A stretch of 34,074 bases of DNA, from NCBI GenBank assembly GCA_027486105.1, contig JAIXPV010000610.1:1-34074 (forward strand), in the 5' to 3' direction. Both the position numbers and the translations under genes were made by a program. Below the pieces are notes generated by a model that made no database searches, was not told the origin of the DNA, and was given only the letters and a program-made list of their open reading frames with translations. Below are positions 1 to 8,973 of the stretch, one piece after another. Source of the DNA: Runella sp. (lineage in GTDB: Bacteria; Bacteroidota; Bacteroidia; Cytophagales; Spirosomataceae). Every line of letters starts with the position of its first letter. Within the stretch, counting starts at the first letter, position 1.

Positions 1-76
1 CAATTATCATATTTTTAATTTGCCAGTTAAAAATAATGGGATATTTTCGTTTTTAAATCAACCGTTTGTCACAAAA

Positions 77-802
77 ATGAGTAAGTTATTTCAAGTTATT
101 CTTTTTTTTAGCATATATCCTTGCTGGGGACAATCTGACACAATCACCGTTTTTTACGATCAAGACTGGAATAGAGTTTCTTCATTGAAGATTGCCTCCT
201 ACTATGGGAAAATATACGAGAACGAAAATGGTCATTGGGTAGCCACCGATTTTTACCTTAATGGCGATGTACAAATGACAGGAGTATATTTAGATTCTAC
301 TCTACAAATAAAGCAGGGAAGTTTTGTATGGTTTTATAAAAATGGTCAAAAAAAAACTATTGCCAGTTACTGGAATAATTACCTCGTTGGGGAGCATTTT
401 ATTTATTACAGCAATGGCCAAATAGATACCTATCAGTTTTACGATAATTTTGGTCAATTGAAAGAAAGTAAATTTTACAAACAAGACGGTAGTGAAAGTA
501 TCATGGAAGAAGCTCTTTTCCAAGGAAAAAGCCATATGTTACTGGGAGAGTTCTTTCAAAAAAATATCACTTATCCAAGATATGCCCGAAAGAGAAATAT
601 TCAGGGAAAGGTATTTATACGTATTGAATTAAATGAAAGAGGAATCATAGAAAACTTTAAAGTAGTAAGTTCTCCCGATGAATCTTTGTCTAAAGAAGCT
701 CTACGAGTTGTCAAACTTATGCTAGACTGGACTCCTGCTAGAAGAGACGGGGAGCCCGTTCCTATGGCTCTAAATATCCCTATTAGTTTTATTCTTGACT
801 AG
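77..802 (+). CDS. Secreted protein with MORN/YwqK-like repeats and a C-terminal TonB-like domain
   Basis: The ORF track starts at a TTG (20). An in-frame ATG at 77 gives a signal-peptide-like N-terminus (MSKLFQVILFFSIYPCWG). Repeats such as GSFVWFYKNGQKKTIASYWNN and GEHFIYYSNGQIDTYQFYDN; C-terminus YPRYARKRNIQGKVFIRIELNERGIIENFKVVSSPDESLSKEALRVV is TonB_C-like. Confidence 0.8.
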   Translation: MSKLFQVILFFSIYPCWGQSDTITVFYDQDWNRVSSLKIASYYGKIYENENGHWVATDFYLNGDVQMTGVYLDSTLQIKQGSFVWFYKNGQKKTIASYWNNYLVGEHFIYYSNGQIDTYQFYDNFGQLKESKFYKQDGSESIMEEALFQGKSHMLLGEFFQKNITYPRYARKRNIQGKVFIRIELNERGIIENFKVVSSPDESLSKEALRVVKLMLDWTPARRDGEPVPMALNIPISFILD

Positions 803-1091
803 CCTTACACACACGGCCCCTTATACGCCTTGGGAAAGAAAAATAGTATAACTCTTTTAAATTCCTTGATTGACCGCTAAAACAGAGACAGTCAAGGGGA
901 AAATCTGAACAATTTAAAAGTGCACAACCCTTTTTTCTGCACCTAAGCACTCTTTTTGTTGTGTAAATCAAAGATACGATACTTTTTGAAAGCTACTAAC
1001 AACAACGTACTAGCAATGTACATGAACCTTGGAGCCCACATAAAAATCTCTGAGAAATTGTCTAGCTTTGTTAGAGACCTTTCTACGTTAA

Positions 1092-2990
1092 ATGAATAAA
1101 TTAATTATTATTTTATTTTGTTGTTTTGGGGCAGCAACGGCGCAGGTAAAACCTGTCCCCAAAGATGATAGCTTCCTGAGTTCTTCAAAAAAACAATGGA
1201 TAAACCCTAAAACTAAGCCCACCCAAAAAGCCAAAGCCCTTCAAAACATCGTTATTTCCTACTTTCAAAATCAATCTTCTACCGACTCGCTTGCTTTTTA
1301 CAATGATTTATACCTCCGTTACGCGTTGCAACACAAGCTCAACGCTTTTATTGTTGACGCTTATTATCAGAAAGTAAATGCCGAGCGCGGGCGAGGCGAT
1401 TGGATTGCGTTGATAAAAACCGGACAGGAAGCCCTCCACAGGCTAGATTCACTAAAAATATCCGTCTCGGCGCATCAAAAAAGCCTTATCATTGATGAAA
1501 TGGTATACGGATACATTTTTTTAAGTGATATTGAAAACGCCGTTTCTTATACCCAACAGAGCATCGAATCCCTCAAAAAAGAAAACCACAATGGGGCAAA
1601 CAATTCCCAAATTTCGATGATGTTCCTGACCACTGCCCGGGCTTTTGGTTACACCAACAACTACCTTACTTCTAGCCGCTACTTAGACAGCTCGCTGGTC
1701 TATATCAACCAAACCAACAACCTATTACAAAAACACTATATCCTCAACGACTGGGTAAGCATTAAAATTGACCTTAAAAAGTACACTGAAGCCCTTCCTA
1801 CGGCTTATCAGTGCATGCGCTTCTTCGAAAAAAACGCCAACAATCGCGGCTTGACCGAGATTCAGATGCTCATGGGTCGGCTTTTTTTAGGGCTCAAAAA
1901 GTACGATGAAGCGATTGCTTTCAGCAAAAAAAGCATCGAAAAAATCACCAATGCTCGAATTTTATACCGGTCATACGAAACACTTTACCACGCTCATAAA
2001 GCCAAAAACCAGTTGGCAGAAGCCCTCTTTGCCCATGAACACTACATTGAGTTCAGGGATAAGTTATTCAATGAGCAAATATCTAACGCCAAGGTAGCTT
2101 TAGAAAGAAGATTCGCTGAAGAAAAAGCGGTGGTTTTGCTCAACAAAGAAAAAGCCGAAGTAGCGATTCAGAAGCGTTACAGAAATTATTTCATTGCTGG
2201 TGCCATTCTATTGGCAATGGTCTCAGGGGGGCTGTTTTTAAATCGACGGCTACTACAAAAACAAAATCAAGAAATTGAATACCAAAAAGTTACGATTGAA
2301 AAGCTCAACATCAGTCTGGAAGCGAAGGTACAGTCAAGAACCGCTGAATTGCAAAAAGCATACGACGAAATCAAAGACTCCATGCAACGCGGGCAAAACC
2401 TAGAACGCCGGCGTATGGCCGCCAATCTACACGACAACCTAGGGAGCCTTCTGACCGCAATTAGTATTTCATTAGACAATATTAACCCCCAGCACCTCAA
2501 TCATCGTGAAAAAAAAATCTACACCAATATTATTTCGATGACTGAAAATGCCTACGCTGAAATCAGGCTCCTCTCCCAAAACCTTATGCCCGAAGTACTC
2601 GAAAGGGAGGGCCTCTCTAAGGCATTAGAACAGTTTACAAGTAAGCTTAATCTGAACCAAAAAATCTATTTTTCTGTCAAAATCAAGCCTTTACCTACTA
2701 TTAGCAATGTAGTTTGTTTGAATGTATACGCGATTTGCCTGGAACTTGTTCAAAACATTATCAAACACTCAAAAGCGACCGAATCTACCATTTATATTTT
2801 TGAAAACAGTGCTATATTGTGGGTAGAAGTAACCGACAATGGAAAAGGCTTGTCAAACAACCAACATAAAGGCTTTGGCCTCGACAATATCCAAACGAGA
2901 TTAGAGGCAATTGGTGGTCAGTTTTTGATTGACAAGGGCTATTCACGAGGGACTAAAATTGTAATTTCAATCCCTTTGGAGGAAAACTAG
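1092..2990 (+). CDS. Sensor histidine kinase, HisKA_3 type, with TPR-like N-terminal sensor region and one TM helix
   Basis: ERRRMAANLHDNLGSLLTAISISLDNI phospho-acceptor motif; ELVQNIIKHSKAT N-box; DNGKGLSNNQHKGFGLDNIQTRLEAIGG G-box; TM segment YFIAGAILLAMVSGGLFL; signal peptide; helical repeats. Confidence 0.92.
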   Translation: MNKLIIILFCCFGAATAQVKPVPKDDSFLSSSKKQWINPKTKPTQKAKALQNIVISYFQNQSSTDSLAFYNDLYLRYALQHKLNAFIVDAYYQKVNAERGRGDWIALIKTGQEALHRLDSLKISVSAHQKSLIIDEMVYGYIFLSDIENAVSYTQQSIESLKKENHNGANNSQISMMFLTTARAFGYTNNYLTSSRYLDSSLVYINQTNNLLQKHYILNDWVSIKIDLKKYTEALPTAYQCMRFFEKNANNRGLTEIQMLMGRLFLGLKKYDEAIAFSKKSIEKITNARILYRSYETLYHAHKAKNQLAEALFAHEHYIEFRDKLFNEQISNAKVALERRFAEEKAVVLLNKEKAEVAIQKRYRNYFIAGAILLAMVSGGLFLNRRLLQKQNQEIEYQKVTIEKLNISLEAKVQSRTAELQKAYDEIKDSMQRGQNLERRRMAANLHDNLGSLLTAISISLDNINPQHLNHREKKIYTNIISMTENAYAEIRLLSQNLMPEVLEREGLSKALEQFTSKLNLNQKIYFSVKIKPLPTISNVVCLNVYAICLELVQNIIKHSKATESTIYIFENSAILWVEVTDNGKGLSNNQHKGFGLDNIQTRLEAIGGQFLIDKGYSRGTKIVISIPLEEN

Positions 2991-3008
2991 CAAGAAACCT
3001 GAATTTAT

Positions 3009-4145
3009 TTAATTGTAAATCACGAAATAGAATGCTTGATTGACCGAAATAAACGCATTCTGATTGGAAAAACCATCCTTTAGAAAAACACTACATTTCC
3101 CATCTCCACAAGCTGCCGAGGAGATTATTTGGGCATTGCTACTGTTGAGTGTCACCACTATCGTAGACTCATGGGTAATGCTTGCGTTTGAAATCGTGTA
3201 CTTTCCTTCATAATCATTTTGAGAAGTCCAATTTCCAGAGCCAGACGCAGGCGTACCCGAAAAACTTACTTTTCCATAACAAACAGGAAACAAACTGCCG
3301 GTGGGATTAGTACTTTTTGTAACCTTGCCAGTTAAGGTAATATCACCAGTTATTTTGACATTTCCCAGCACTTCCAGTTTTTCATCAGGTGATGATGTAC
3401 CAATTCCTACCCGGTTCTGAGTTCCATTTACATACAATTCATTGTTAATATTTACCAAGTCATCTGCCCCCAATGTGCTTATATTCAAGTTATTTAGCGA
3501 ATTGGTGCTGATTGAGGCCACATTTGTTCCTTGATAGTTAAAAAACAATTTTGCCCCTGCGCTCCCGTCAAACTCCAGTTGGTCGTATCCGTGGGTGCGA
3601 ACCATAAACCTGCCATTGGTATTGGCGCTGTTTAGCCCGATACGCAAATTATCGCCTGAGAGTTGTAAAAAACCTTTATCTGTGTACCCAGCACTTGGAA
3701 AGTTGCTTTGACGCAACTGTAAAATAGGGTTGATGGCATCCAGCGTGAGGCCCACTCCCGACCCCGACGACCTAACATGCAACCTATCTTCGGGGCTACT
3801 TACGCCAATGCCCACATTGCCAGGTAGCAGCGTGTATAAATTATCCCCAGATGCATTCCAATTATTTTCACTGTCGTCGGCAAAACGTACCCAAGAAGAC
3901 CCATTGTACCAATACATACCGCGCGGGTTACCGGTATTGGTTGTGGTCTGAAAAATCATCATACCGCTACGCGCATTGACAATATTATCTCTTTCTGTTT
4001 TGGTCATTCGAGGCATCAACAAAGCTTGATTGGTGGTATTCAGTTCTAAAATAGATGAGCTGCCTGACGGGTTGAGGGTGATACTTTGGGCGAGTAAGGA
4101 GGCGGCAAAGCACTCGACCAATAAACAAAGTATAATTTTTTTCAT
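3009..4145 (-). CDS. Secreted fibre-like surface protein (tail-fibre-like VGIG..SP repeats)
   Basis: Likely ATG at 4145 (the ORF track uses a TTG at 4163) gives MKKIILCLLVECFAASLLAQS signal peptide. GNVGIGVSSPEDRLHV and NRVGIGTSSPDEKLEVLGNVKITGDITLTGKV motifs; N-terminal NQALLMPRMTKTERDNI..GMMIFQTT..MYWYNGSSW typical of Bacteroidetes surface proteins. Confidence 0.7.
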   Translation of the reverse strand: MKKIILCLLVECFAASLLAQSITLNPSGSSSILELNTTNQALLMPRMTKTERDNIVNARSGMMIFQTTTNTGNPRGMYWYNGSSWVRFADDSENNWNASGDNLYTLLPGNVGIGVSSPEDRLHVRSSGSGVGLTLDAINPILQLRQSNFPSAGYTDKGFLQLSGDNLRIGLNSANTNGRFMVRTHGYDQLEFDGSAGAKLFFNYQGTNVASISTNSLNNLNISTLGADDLVNINNELYVNGTQNRVGIGTSSPDEKLEVLGNVKITGDITLTGKVTKSTNPTGSLFPVCYGKVSFSGTPASGSGNWTSQNDYEGKYTISNASITHESTIVVTLNSSNAQIISSAACGDGKCSVFLKDGFSNQNAFISVNQAFYFVIYN

Positions 4146-4210
4146 GGGAGTATTTTTTATCAAAATTCTCCCGAAAAAAAATAGTTATCAATCACGGTTT
4201 ACCGTGATTT

Positions 4211-4840
4211 TTAATCAATAAGTTTGTGCTCTAAGGCAAACCGAACCGCCCCAGCAAGATTCTTTAGGTGGAGTTTTTGGTAGATACTTTTTCGGTGGCT
4301 TTCGACCGTGTTTAAAGAAATATTAAGTTTTGCGGCAATCTCTACACTTGAATTTTCGAGGGCAATCAGCTTCAGTACTTCTATTTCCCGGGCCGAAAGC
4401 ATACTGGGCAGGTTTTCGCGGATAGGCTCCGTGATGTTAAGTATTTCTACAATTTCGTTTTCGATGTATCTGTCCCCATTGGCCACGGTCAAAATAGCCT
4501 TTTCGAGTTCGGCTTTTTTAGCTTTTTTTAGCACATAGCCCAATGCTCCCGCTTGAATGGCCTGCTCTATCAAATGAGGTTCTTCAAGCATTGAAAGCAT
4601 CAACGTCTTCAGATGAGGAAAATGTTGGCGCACTTGCAAAACCGTAGCAATGCCATCCATTTGCGGCATTTGCATATCACACACCAGCACATCTACTTCA
4701 TAAATCGCCAATTTCTCAAGTACTTCCACTCCATTTTTTGCTGTACAGACTACTTCCAAAAATTCGCTATAATTAATGGAATCGGTGAGGCTATCGAGCA
4801 AAATTTCGTGATCATCCGCCAGTAAAATTCTGATTTTCAA
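4211..4840 (-). CDS. NarL/FixJ-family response regulator with LuxR-type HTH
   Basis: Receiver MKIRILLADDHEILLDSL..VDVLVCDMQMPQMDG; HTH LSAREIEVLKLIALENSSVEIAAKLNISLNTVESHRKSIYQKLHLKN. TTG start. Confidence 0.93.
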   Translation of the reverse strand: MKIRILLADDHEILLDSLTDSINYSEFLEVVCTAKNGVEVLEKLAIYEVDVLVCDMQMPQMDGIATVLQVRQHFPHLKTLMLSMLEEPHLIEQAIQAGALGYVLKKAKKAELEKAILTVANGDRYIENEIVEILNITEPIRENLPSMLSAREIEVLKLIALENSSVEIAAKLNISLNTVESHRKSIYQKLHLKNLAGAVRFALEHKLID

Positions 4841-4873
4841 AGATTTTTATAGTAAGGAATTATCAAACAAACA

Positions 4874-5407
4874 TTAGCCTTCTCGCCGTTTTTTATATGC
4901 TTTGGCAAAAAAATACAGCACAACGCCAAACAGCAACACCCCACCAAAGGCGTATAAGAAATCGAGCATATCTTTTAAAACCCCAAGCAGCACAATACTG
5001 ACCAAGAAAATAGTAGGAAGCTCATTGAGCAGGCGAAACTGGAAAGAGTCGTAGGGCTTTTCGCCTTTTTCCAGTTTAACAATGATACGTTTGCACCAAA
5101 GGTGATAAACGGTGAGCAGGATAATGATAGAAAACTTAACGTGGAACCAGCCCATCTGCCAATACGCGGGGTTGAGCAGGGTCATGGTAAGACCGCAGGT
5201 CCAGGTGAGCATCATGGCAGGATTACAAATGATTTTGTAAGCACGCCACTCCATGAGTCCGAATTGCTCCTTAAAAGGTTGACGTAGATGCTCGGGTTTA
5301 TGGTCGGCTTCGGCGTGGTAAACAAACATCCGAACCAAATAAAATAAACCCGCAAACCAGGCTACGGCACCGATAATGTGAAAGGCTTTGATGTAGAAAA
5401 GAGCCAT
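4874..5407 (-). CDS. hemJ: HemJ-family protoporphyrinogen oxidase (CopD-like membrane protein)
   Basis: Four to five TM helices; KAFHIIGAVAWFAGLFYLVRMFVYHAEA..., RLLNELPTIFLVSIVLLGVLKD motif typical of HemJ. Confidence 0.85.
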   Translation of the reverse strand: MALFYIKAFHIIGAVAWFAGLFYLVRMFVYHAEADHKPEHLRQPFKEQFGLMEWRAYKIICNPAMMLTWTCGLTMTLLNPAYWQMGWFHVKFSIIILLTVYHLWCKRIIVKLEKGEKPYDSFQFRLLNELPTIFLVSIVLLGVLKDMLDFLYAFGGVLLFGVVLYFFAKAYKKRREG

Positions 5408-5494
5408 GACTTGATGTTAATTGTTAATCGAAATAGAGTAATTTCAATAAAACCCCAAATAACGATTAACAATTAACAATTAACAAGTTTTGGG

Positions 5495-6928
5495 CTATCC
5501 AACCAGTAATTTTTGGCCTTTGCGGACCATATTACCCCGTAAACGATTGATTTTTTTCAAACGCGCCACGTCTATTCCATAGCGCTCGGCAATGGTAGAC
5601 AAGGTATCTCCGTGCTGAACGCGATGATACCGAATTTTAATTTTTGTGCTTGCTTTTGCTTTAGGGGAGGCGGCAGCTACCTGCGGTAGTACTTTAAATT
5701 CTTTGAGGACAACAAGTCGTTTGCCCCGCGGAATAGAATTAGAACGCAGTTTATTCCATTTTTTCAGTTCAGCTGTACTGACGCGATAACGGCTGGCAAT
5801 TTTTCCTAGCGTTTCGCCCCTACGAACCGTATGGTATACTTTTTTGGTTTTAAGAACGGTATCGGTATCATCGGTTTCTTCTTCCGTCTCATGGCCATTA
5901 TCCAATAGACTGCCATTGGAAGCAAGCGCAGAAACGGCACTGAAAGACGATTTTGAGGCAGAATCCCAAATCATTTGACGATTTTCAGTCAAATAATGAT
6001 AACAATGACTAGGCACCCGCAACACGCAGTTCTTCGTTTTTGAGGGCAGCTCGGTATTGATGAGCATGGGGTTCAGCTTATAAAGCTCATCCATTGTCAT
6101 TCCCCCCAGCTTTGCAAAAGTCATCAAGTTAAAATAACCCGAAACCTGAATTGTATCCGAGACCGTTGGGAATTCAGGAACATCAGGAAAGAGGCCATGA
6201 TCGGCATGATAATGCATCAAATAGGTCATCGCCACAAACTGAGGCACATAGTGGCGTGTTTGTTTGGGCAGGAAATTATAAATTCCCCAGAACGAACTCG
6301 AACCCGAGCGGCGCATCGCACGTTTTACATTGCCAGGACCTACGTTATACGCGGCCAAAGCCATCTCCCAATCTCCAAAGGCATTATAAAGACGCTTTAA
6401 GTAACGACATGCGGCGTCGGTCGATTTTACGGGGTCAAAGCGCTCATCAATGTAATCATCCTGGTGCATTCCGTATTCGCGCCCCGTGGCTGGCATAAAC
6501 TGCCACAAACCACCCGCTCCCGCGTAGGAGATAATGCGGGGATTCAGCCCTGACTCAATCAATGAGAGAAACTTCAACTCACGCGGCATCCCGTATTTTT
6601 CGAGGGTTTGCTCGTAGAGTGGCAAAAAAAGATGCATCTGCTCCAGCATTCGCTTCACGAAATCTGGCTTGCGATAAATAAAATGTTCAACAAATTGATG
6701 TGTAACCTTATGATACCTCAGCGGAATCTCATTTTGTAACTTAGCCAAACGTTCTCGAATCACCATTTCAGGCACCGTCGAATCTGCGAAGGCTTCTACC
6801 TGCAACAGTTCTTCTTCTACTGTGTAGGTGCCTTTTTCTACATTTTGTGAACGACCAGATGTACTGGTTCCAAGCCAAAACATTCCCATCAACATTCCTA
6901 TCCCCGCGATTCGCTTCAATTCCATCAT
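5495..6928 (-). CDS. Lytic murein transglycosylase with two LysM domains (MltD-like)
   Basis: SLT motif LSLIESGLNPRIISYAGAGGLWQFMPATGREYGM...ALAAYNVGPGNV; two LysM domains (YHTVRRGETLGKIASRYRVSTAELKKWN and YHRVQHGDTLSTIAERYGIDVARLKKIN). Confidence 0.93.
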   Translation of the reverse strand: MMELKRIAGIGMLMGMFWLGTSTSGRSQNVEKGTYTVEEELLQVEAFADSTVPEMVIRERLAKLQNEIPLRYHKVTHQFVEHFIYRKPDFVKRMLEQMHLFLPLYEQTLEKYGMPRELKFLSLIESGLNPRIISYAGAGGLWQFMPATGREYGMHQDDYIDERFDPVKSTDAACRYLKRLYNAFGDWEMALAAYNVGPGNVKRAMRRSGSSSFWGIYNFLPKQTRHYVPQFVAMTYLMHYHADHGLFPDVPEFPTVSDTIQVSGYFNLMTFAKLGGMTMDELYKLNPMLINTELPSKTKNCVLRVPSHCYHYLTENRQMIWDSASKSSFSAVSALASNGSLLDNGHETEEETDDTDTVLKTKKVYHTVRRGETLGKIASRYRVSTAELKKWNKLRSNSIPRGKRLVVLKEFKVLPQVAAASPKAKASTKIKIRYHRVQHGDTLSTIAERYGIDVARLKKINRLRGNMVRKGQKLLVG

Positions 6929-6991
6929 TGCTTTTGGTATTTTCTCGTTAGGTTTTACATTTGTTTTGTTTCGTTTTTGATGGCTGTGTAT

Positions 6992-8443
6992 CTACGCAAC
7001 AAACGGTTGCGGTGAGTTTGTTTCTGTTAATTGATTTGAAAAAGCCAACAATTCGGCCTCCCCAAAAGGTTTCCCCATGATTTGCAATCCCATTGGCAAT
7101 CCCTGCGCATCCACTCCGTTGGGAATGGAGATGGCTGGATTTCCTACTACGTTGGCCTGCACCGTAAAAATATCCGCCAAATACATTTGCAACGGGTCCT
7201 CGGTTTTATCTCCAATCGGGAAAGCCGTGGTGGGTGTAGTCGGCATCAGCAAGAAGTCGTATTTTTCAAATACCCGGTCAGTTTGTTCTTTCATCAACCG
7301 ACGTACTTTCTGGGCTTTGGTATAATAGGCATCATAATAACTCGCACTCAGGACAAACGTTCCTAACATAATCCGGCGCTTCACTTCCTTTCCAAAGCCT
7401 TCACTTCGTGATTTTTTATAAAGAGAAGTTAAATCTTCCGCTTTGTTACTTCTATGACCGTAACGTACCCCATCAAATCGGGAGAGATTTGAGCTGGATT
7501 CGGCCGTTGTAAGAATATAATACGTGGGAAGAATATACGAAAGTAAATCAAAATCCACCGGCTCTACCGTATGACCCTGCTCGCGAAGCACTTCCAATTT
7601 AGCCAACATGGCTTGCTTCATTTCGGGCTGCAACCCTTCACTTTCTACCCCCTCGCGCAGATATCCTATGCGCAGAGGATGTTTTAGAAGGCTCGATAGA
7701 TGCGTATAATCACCCACTGGTTGCGTTGAAACGGTACTGTCGAATTCGTCAGCACCAGCCATGATTTCTAGTAGTAGCGCCGCATCATCAATGCTTTTGG
7801 TAATGGGGCCTATGCAGTCAAATGAAGAACCATACGCTACCAGCCCCCAACGCGAAATGCGTCCATAAGTGGGCTTTAGACCAACCAGTCCACAAAAGGC
7901 CGCTGGTTGGCGCACTGAGCCACCCGTATCAGACCCCAGAGAAGCCAAACACATATCGGCCTGCACCGCTACTGCTGACCCTCCTGACGAGCCACCTGGC
8001 ACGCGGCTAACATCGGCGGCGTTTCTAACTACCCCAAAGGCCGAGTTCTCATTGGAAGAGCCCATGGCAAACTCATCGCAATTCTGACGCCCGATGATGA
8101 TGGCATCCTCGTCCAAAATGCGCTGCACGGCAGTAGCCGTAAATTGCGACACGAATCCATCCAGAATTTTACTACCTGCTTGTAAGCCGTGGTCTTTGTA
8201 GCACAATACATCTTTGATTCCAACCACCATTCCAGCCAAGCGTCCTGCTTTTCCTGCCGCAATTTTGTGGTCGATTTCTTCAGCGCGTTGCCGTGCTTCT
8301 TCCCCATAAACTGCCACAAAAGCATTCAATTGAGCGTTTTTCTCTTCAATATTTTTTAGATAATACGCTACCAACTGACGACACGAAACGGAACCGTCAT
8401 GCAAATCTGCCTGTATTTCACGAAGCGATGTGTAGTACTTCAA
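6992..8443 (-). CDS. gatA: Asp-tRNA(Asn)/Glu-tRNA(Gln) amidotransferase subunit A
   Basis: Amidase signature VPGGSSGGSAVAVQADMCLASLGSDTGGSVRQPAAFCGLVGLKPTYGRISRWGLVAYGSSFDCIGP; TTG start. Confidence 0.96.
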   Translation of the reverse strand: MKYYTSLREIQADLHDGSVSCRQLVAYYLKNIEEKNAQLNAFVAVYGEEARQRAEEIDHKIAAGKAGRLAGMVVGIKDVLCYKDHGLQAGSKILDGFVSQFTATAVQRILDEDAIIIGRQNCDEFAMGSSNENSAFGVVRNAADVSRVPGGSSGGSAVAVQADMCLASLGSDTGGSVRQPAAFCGLVGLKPTYGRISRWGLVAYGSSFDCIGPITKSIDDAALLLEIMAGADEFDSTVSTQPVGDYTHLSSLLKHPLRIGYLREGVESEGLQPEMKQAMLAKLEVLREQGHTVEPVDFDLLSYILPTYYILTTAESSSNLSRFDGVRYGHRSNKAEDLTSLYKKSRSEGFGKEVKRRIMLGTFVLSASYYDAYYTKAQKVRRLMKEQTDRVFEKYDFLLMPTTPTTAFPIGDKTEDPLQMYLADIFTVQANVVGNPAISIPNGVDAQGLPMGLQIMGKPFGEAELLAFSNQLTETNSPQPFVA

Positions 8444-8489
8444 AACGAAAGGGAGTAAATAAGATAAACTTAGGTTGGCACAAAATAAA

Positions 8490-8523
8490 AAATCGGCAGT
8501 AGTGCTAACACTACTGCTGATTT
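8490..8523 (-). terminator. Intrinsic terminator downstream of tatA (minus strand)
   Basis: aaatcggcagtagtg-ctaa-cactactgctgattt: 15-position stem with one G.T pair and a 4-nt loop. On the minus strand it is followed by TTTTTTATTTTG. Confidence 0.85.
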
Positions 8524-8587
8524 TAGGTGTTTGAGCTTATTTTACATTGTAACGTTGAAAAAAACGCCCAATGTATCAAACTTTGTT

Positions 8588-8791
8588 CTAGCGACTTACG
8601 TCGTCCAGTCCTTTTTCGATGTTTTCTTTTACCTCTTTAGAGGCGTCTTTAAATTCACGAATGCCTTTTCCCAACCCTTTCATGAGCTCAGGAATTTTTT
8701 TCGCTCCGAAAAGCAGCAATACGATAAGGCCAATCAAAAGGATTTCTTGTCCTCCAAGGCCTAAAAACAATAAGATCGAAAGCATATTCAT
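8588..8791 (-). CDS. tatA: Sec-independent protein translocase TatA/E family protein
   Basis: [42 protein letters not shown], classic TatA/E TM plus amphipathic helix. Confidence 0.93.
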   Translation of the reverse strand: MNMLSILLFLGLGGQEILLIGLIVLLLFGAKKIPELMKGLGKGIREFKDASKEVKENIEKGLDDVSR

Positions 8792-8973
8792 TAGAAAAAT
8801 ACAGTTAGTGATTTGTTAGCTATGTGTTATTTGAAAACTGCGTTCAATTTTCAAATAACTATTTTATTACTCTAATAAAACGAATCAAGAGGTCAATTTT
8901 ACCTTATGTTTTTTAAAATTTAACCCATTTTTAAGATTCTGTTTTGCAAAATTAACAACAATTTCTCGAAATA

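Noticed and set aside
802-1091. Possible tRNA or small RNA gene in the intergenic gap
   Set aside because: No cloverleaf or TTCGA-type T-loop recognised; only the nested inverted repeat is reported.
8029-8325. 98-aa minus-strand ORF inside gatA
   Set aside because: Alternative frame within the well-supported gatA gene.
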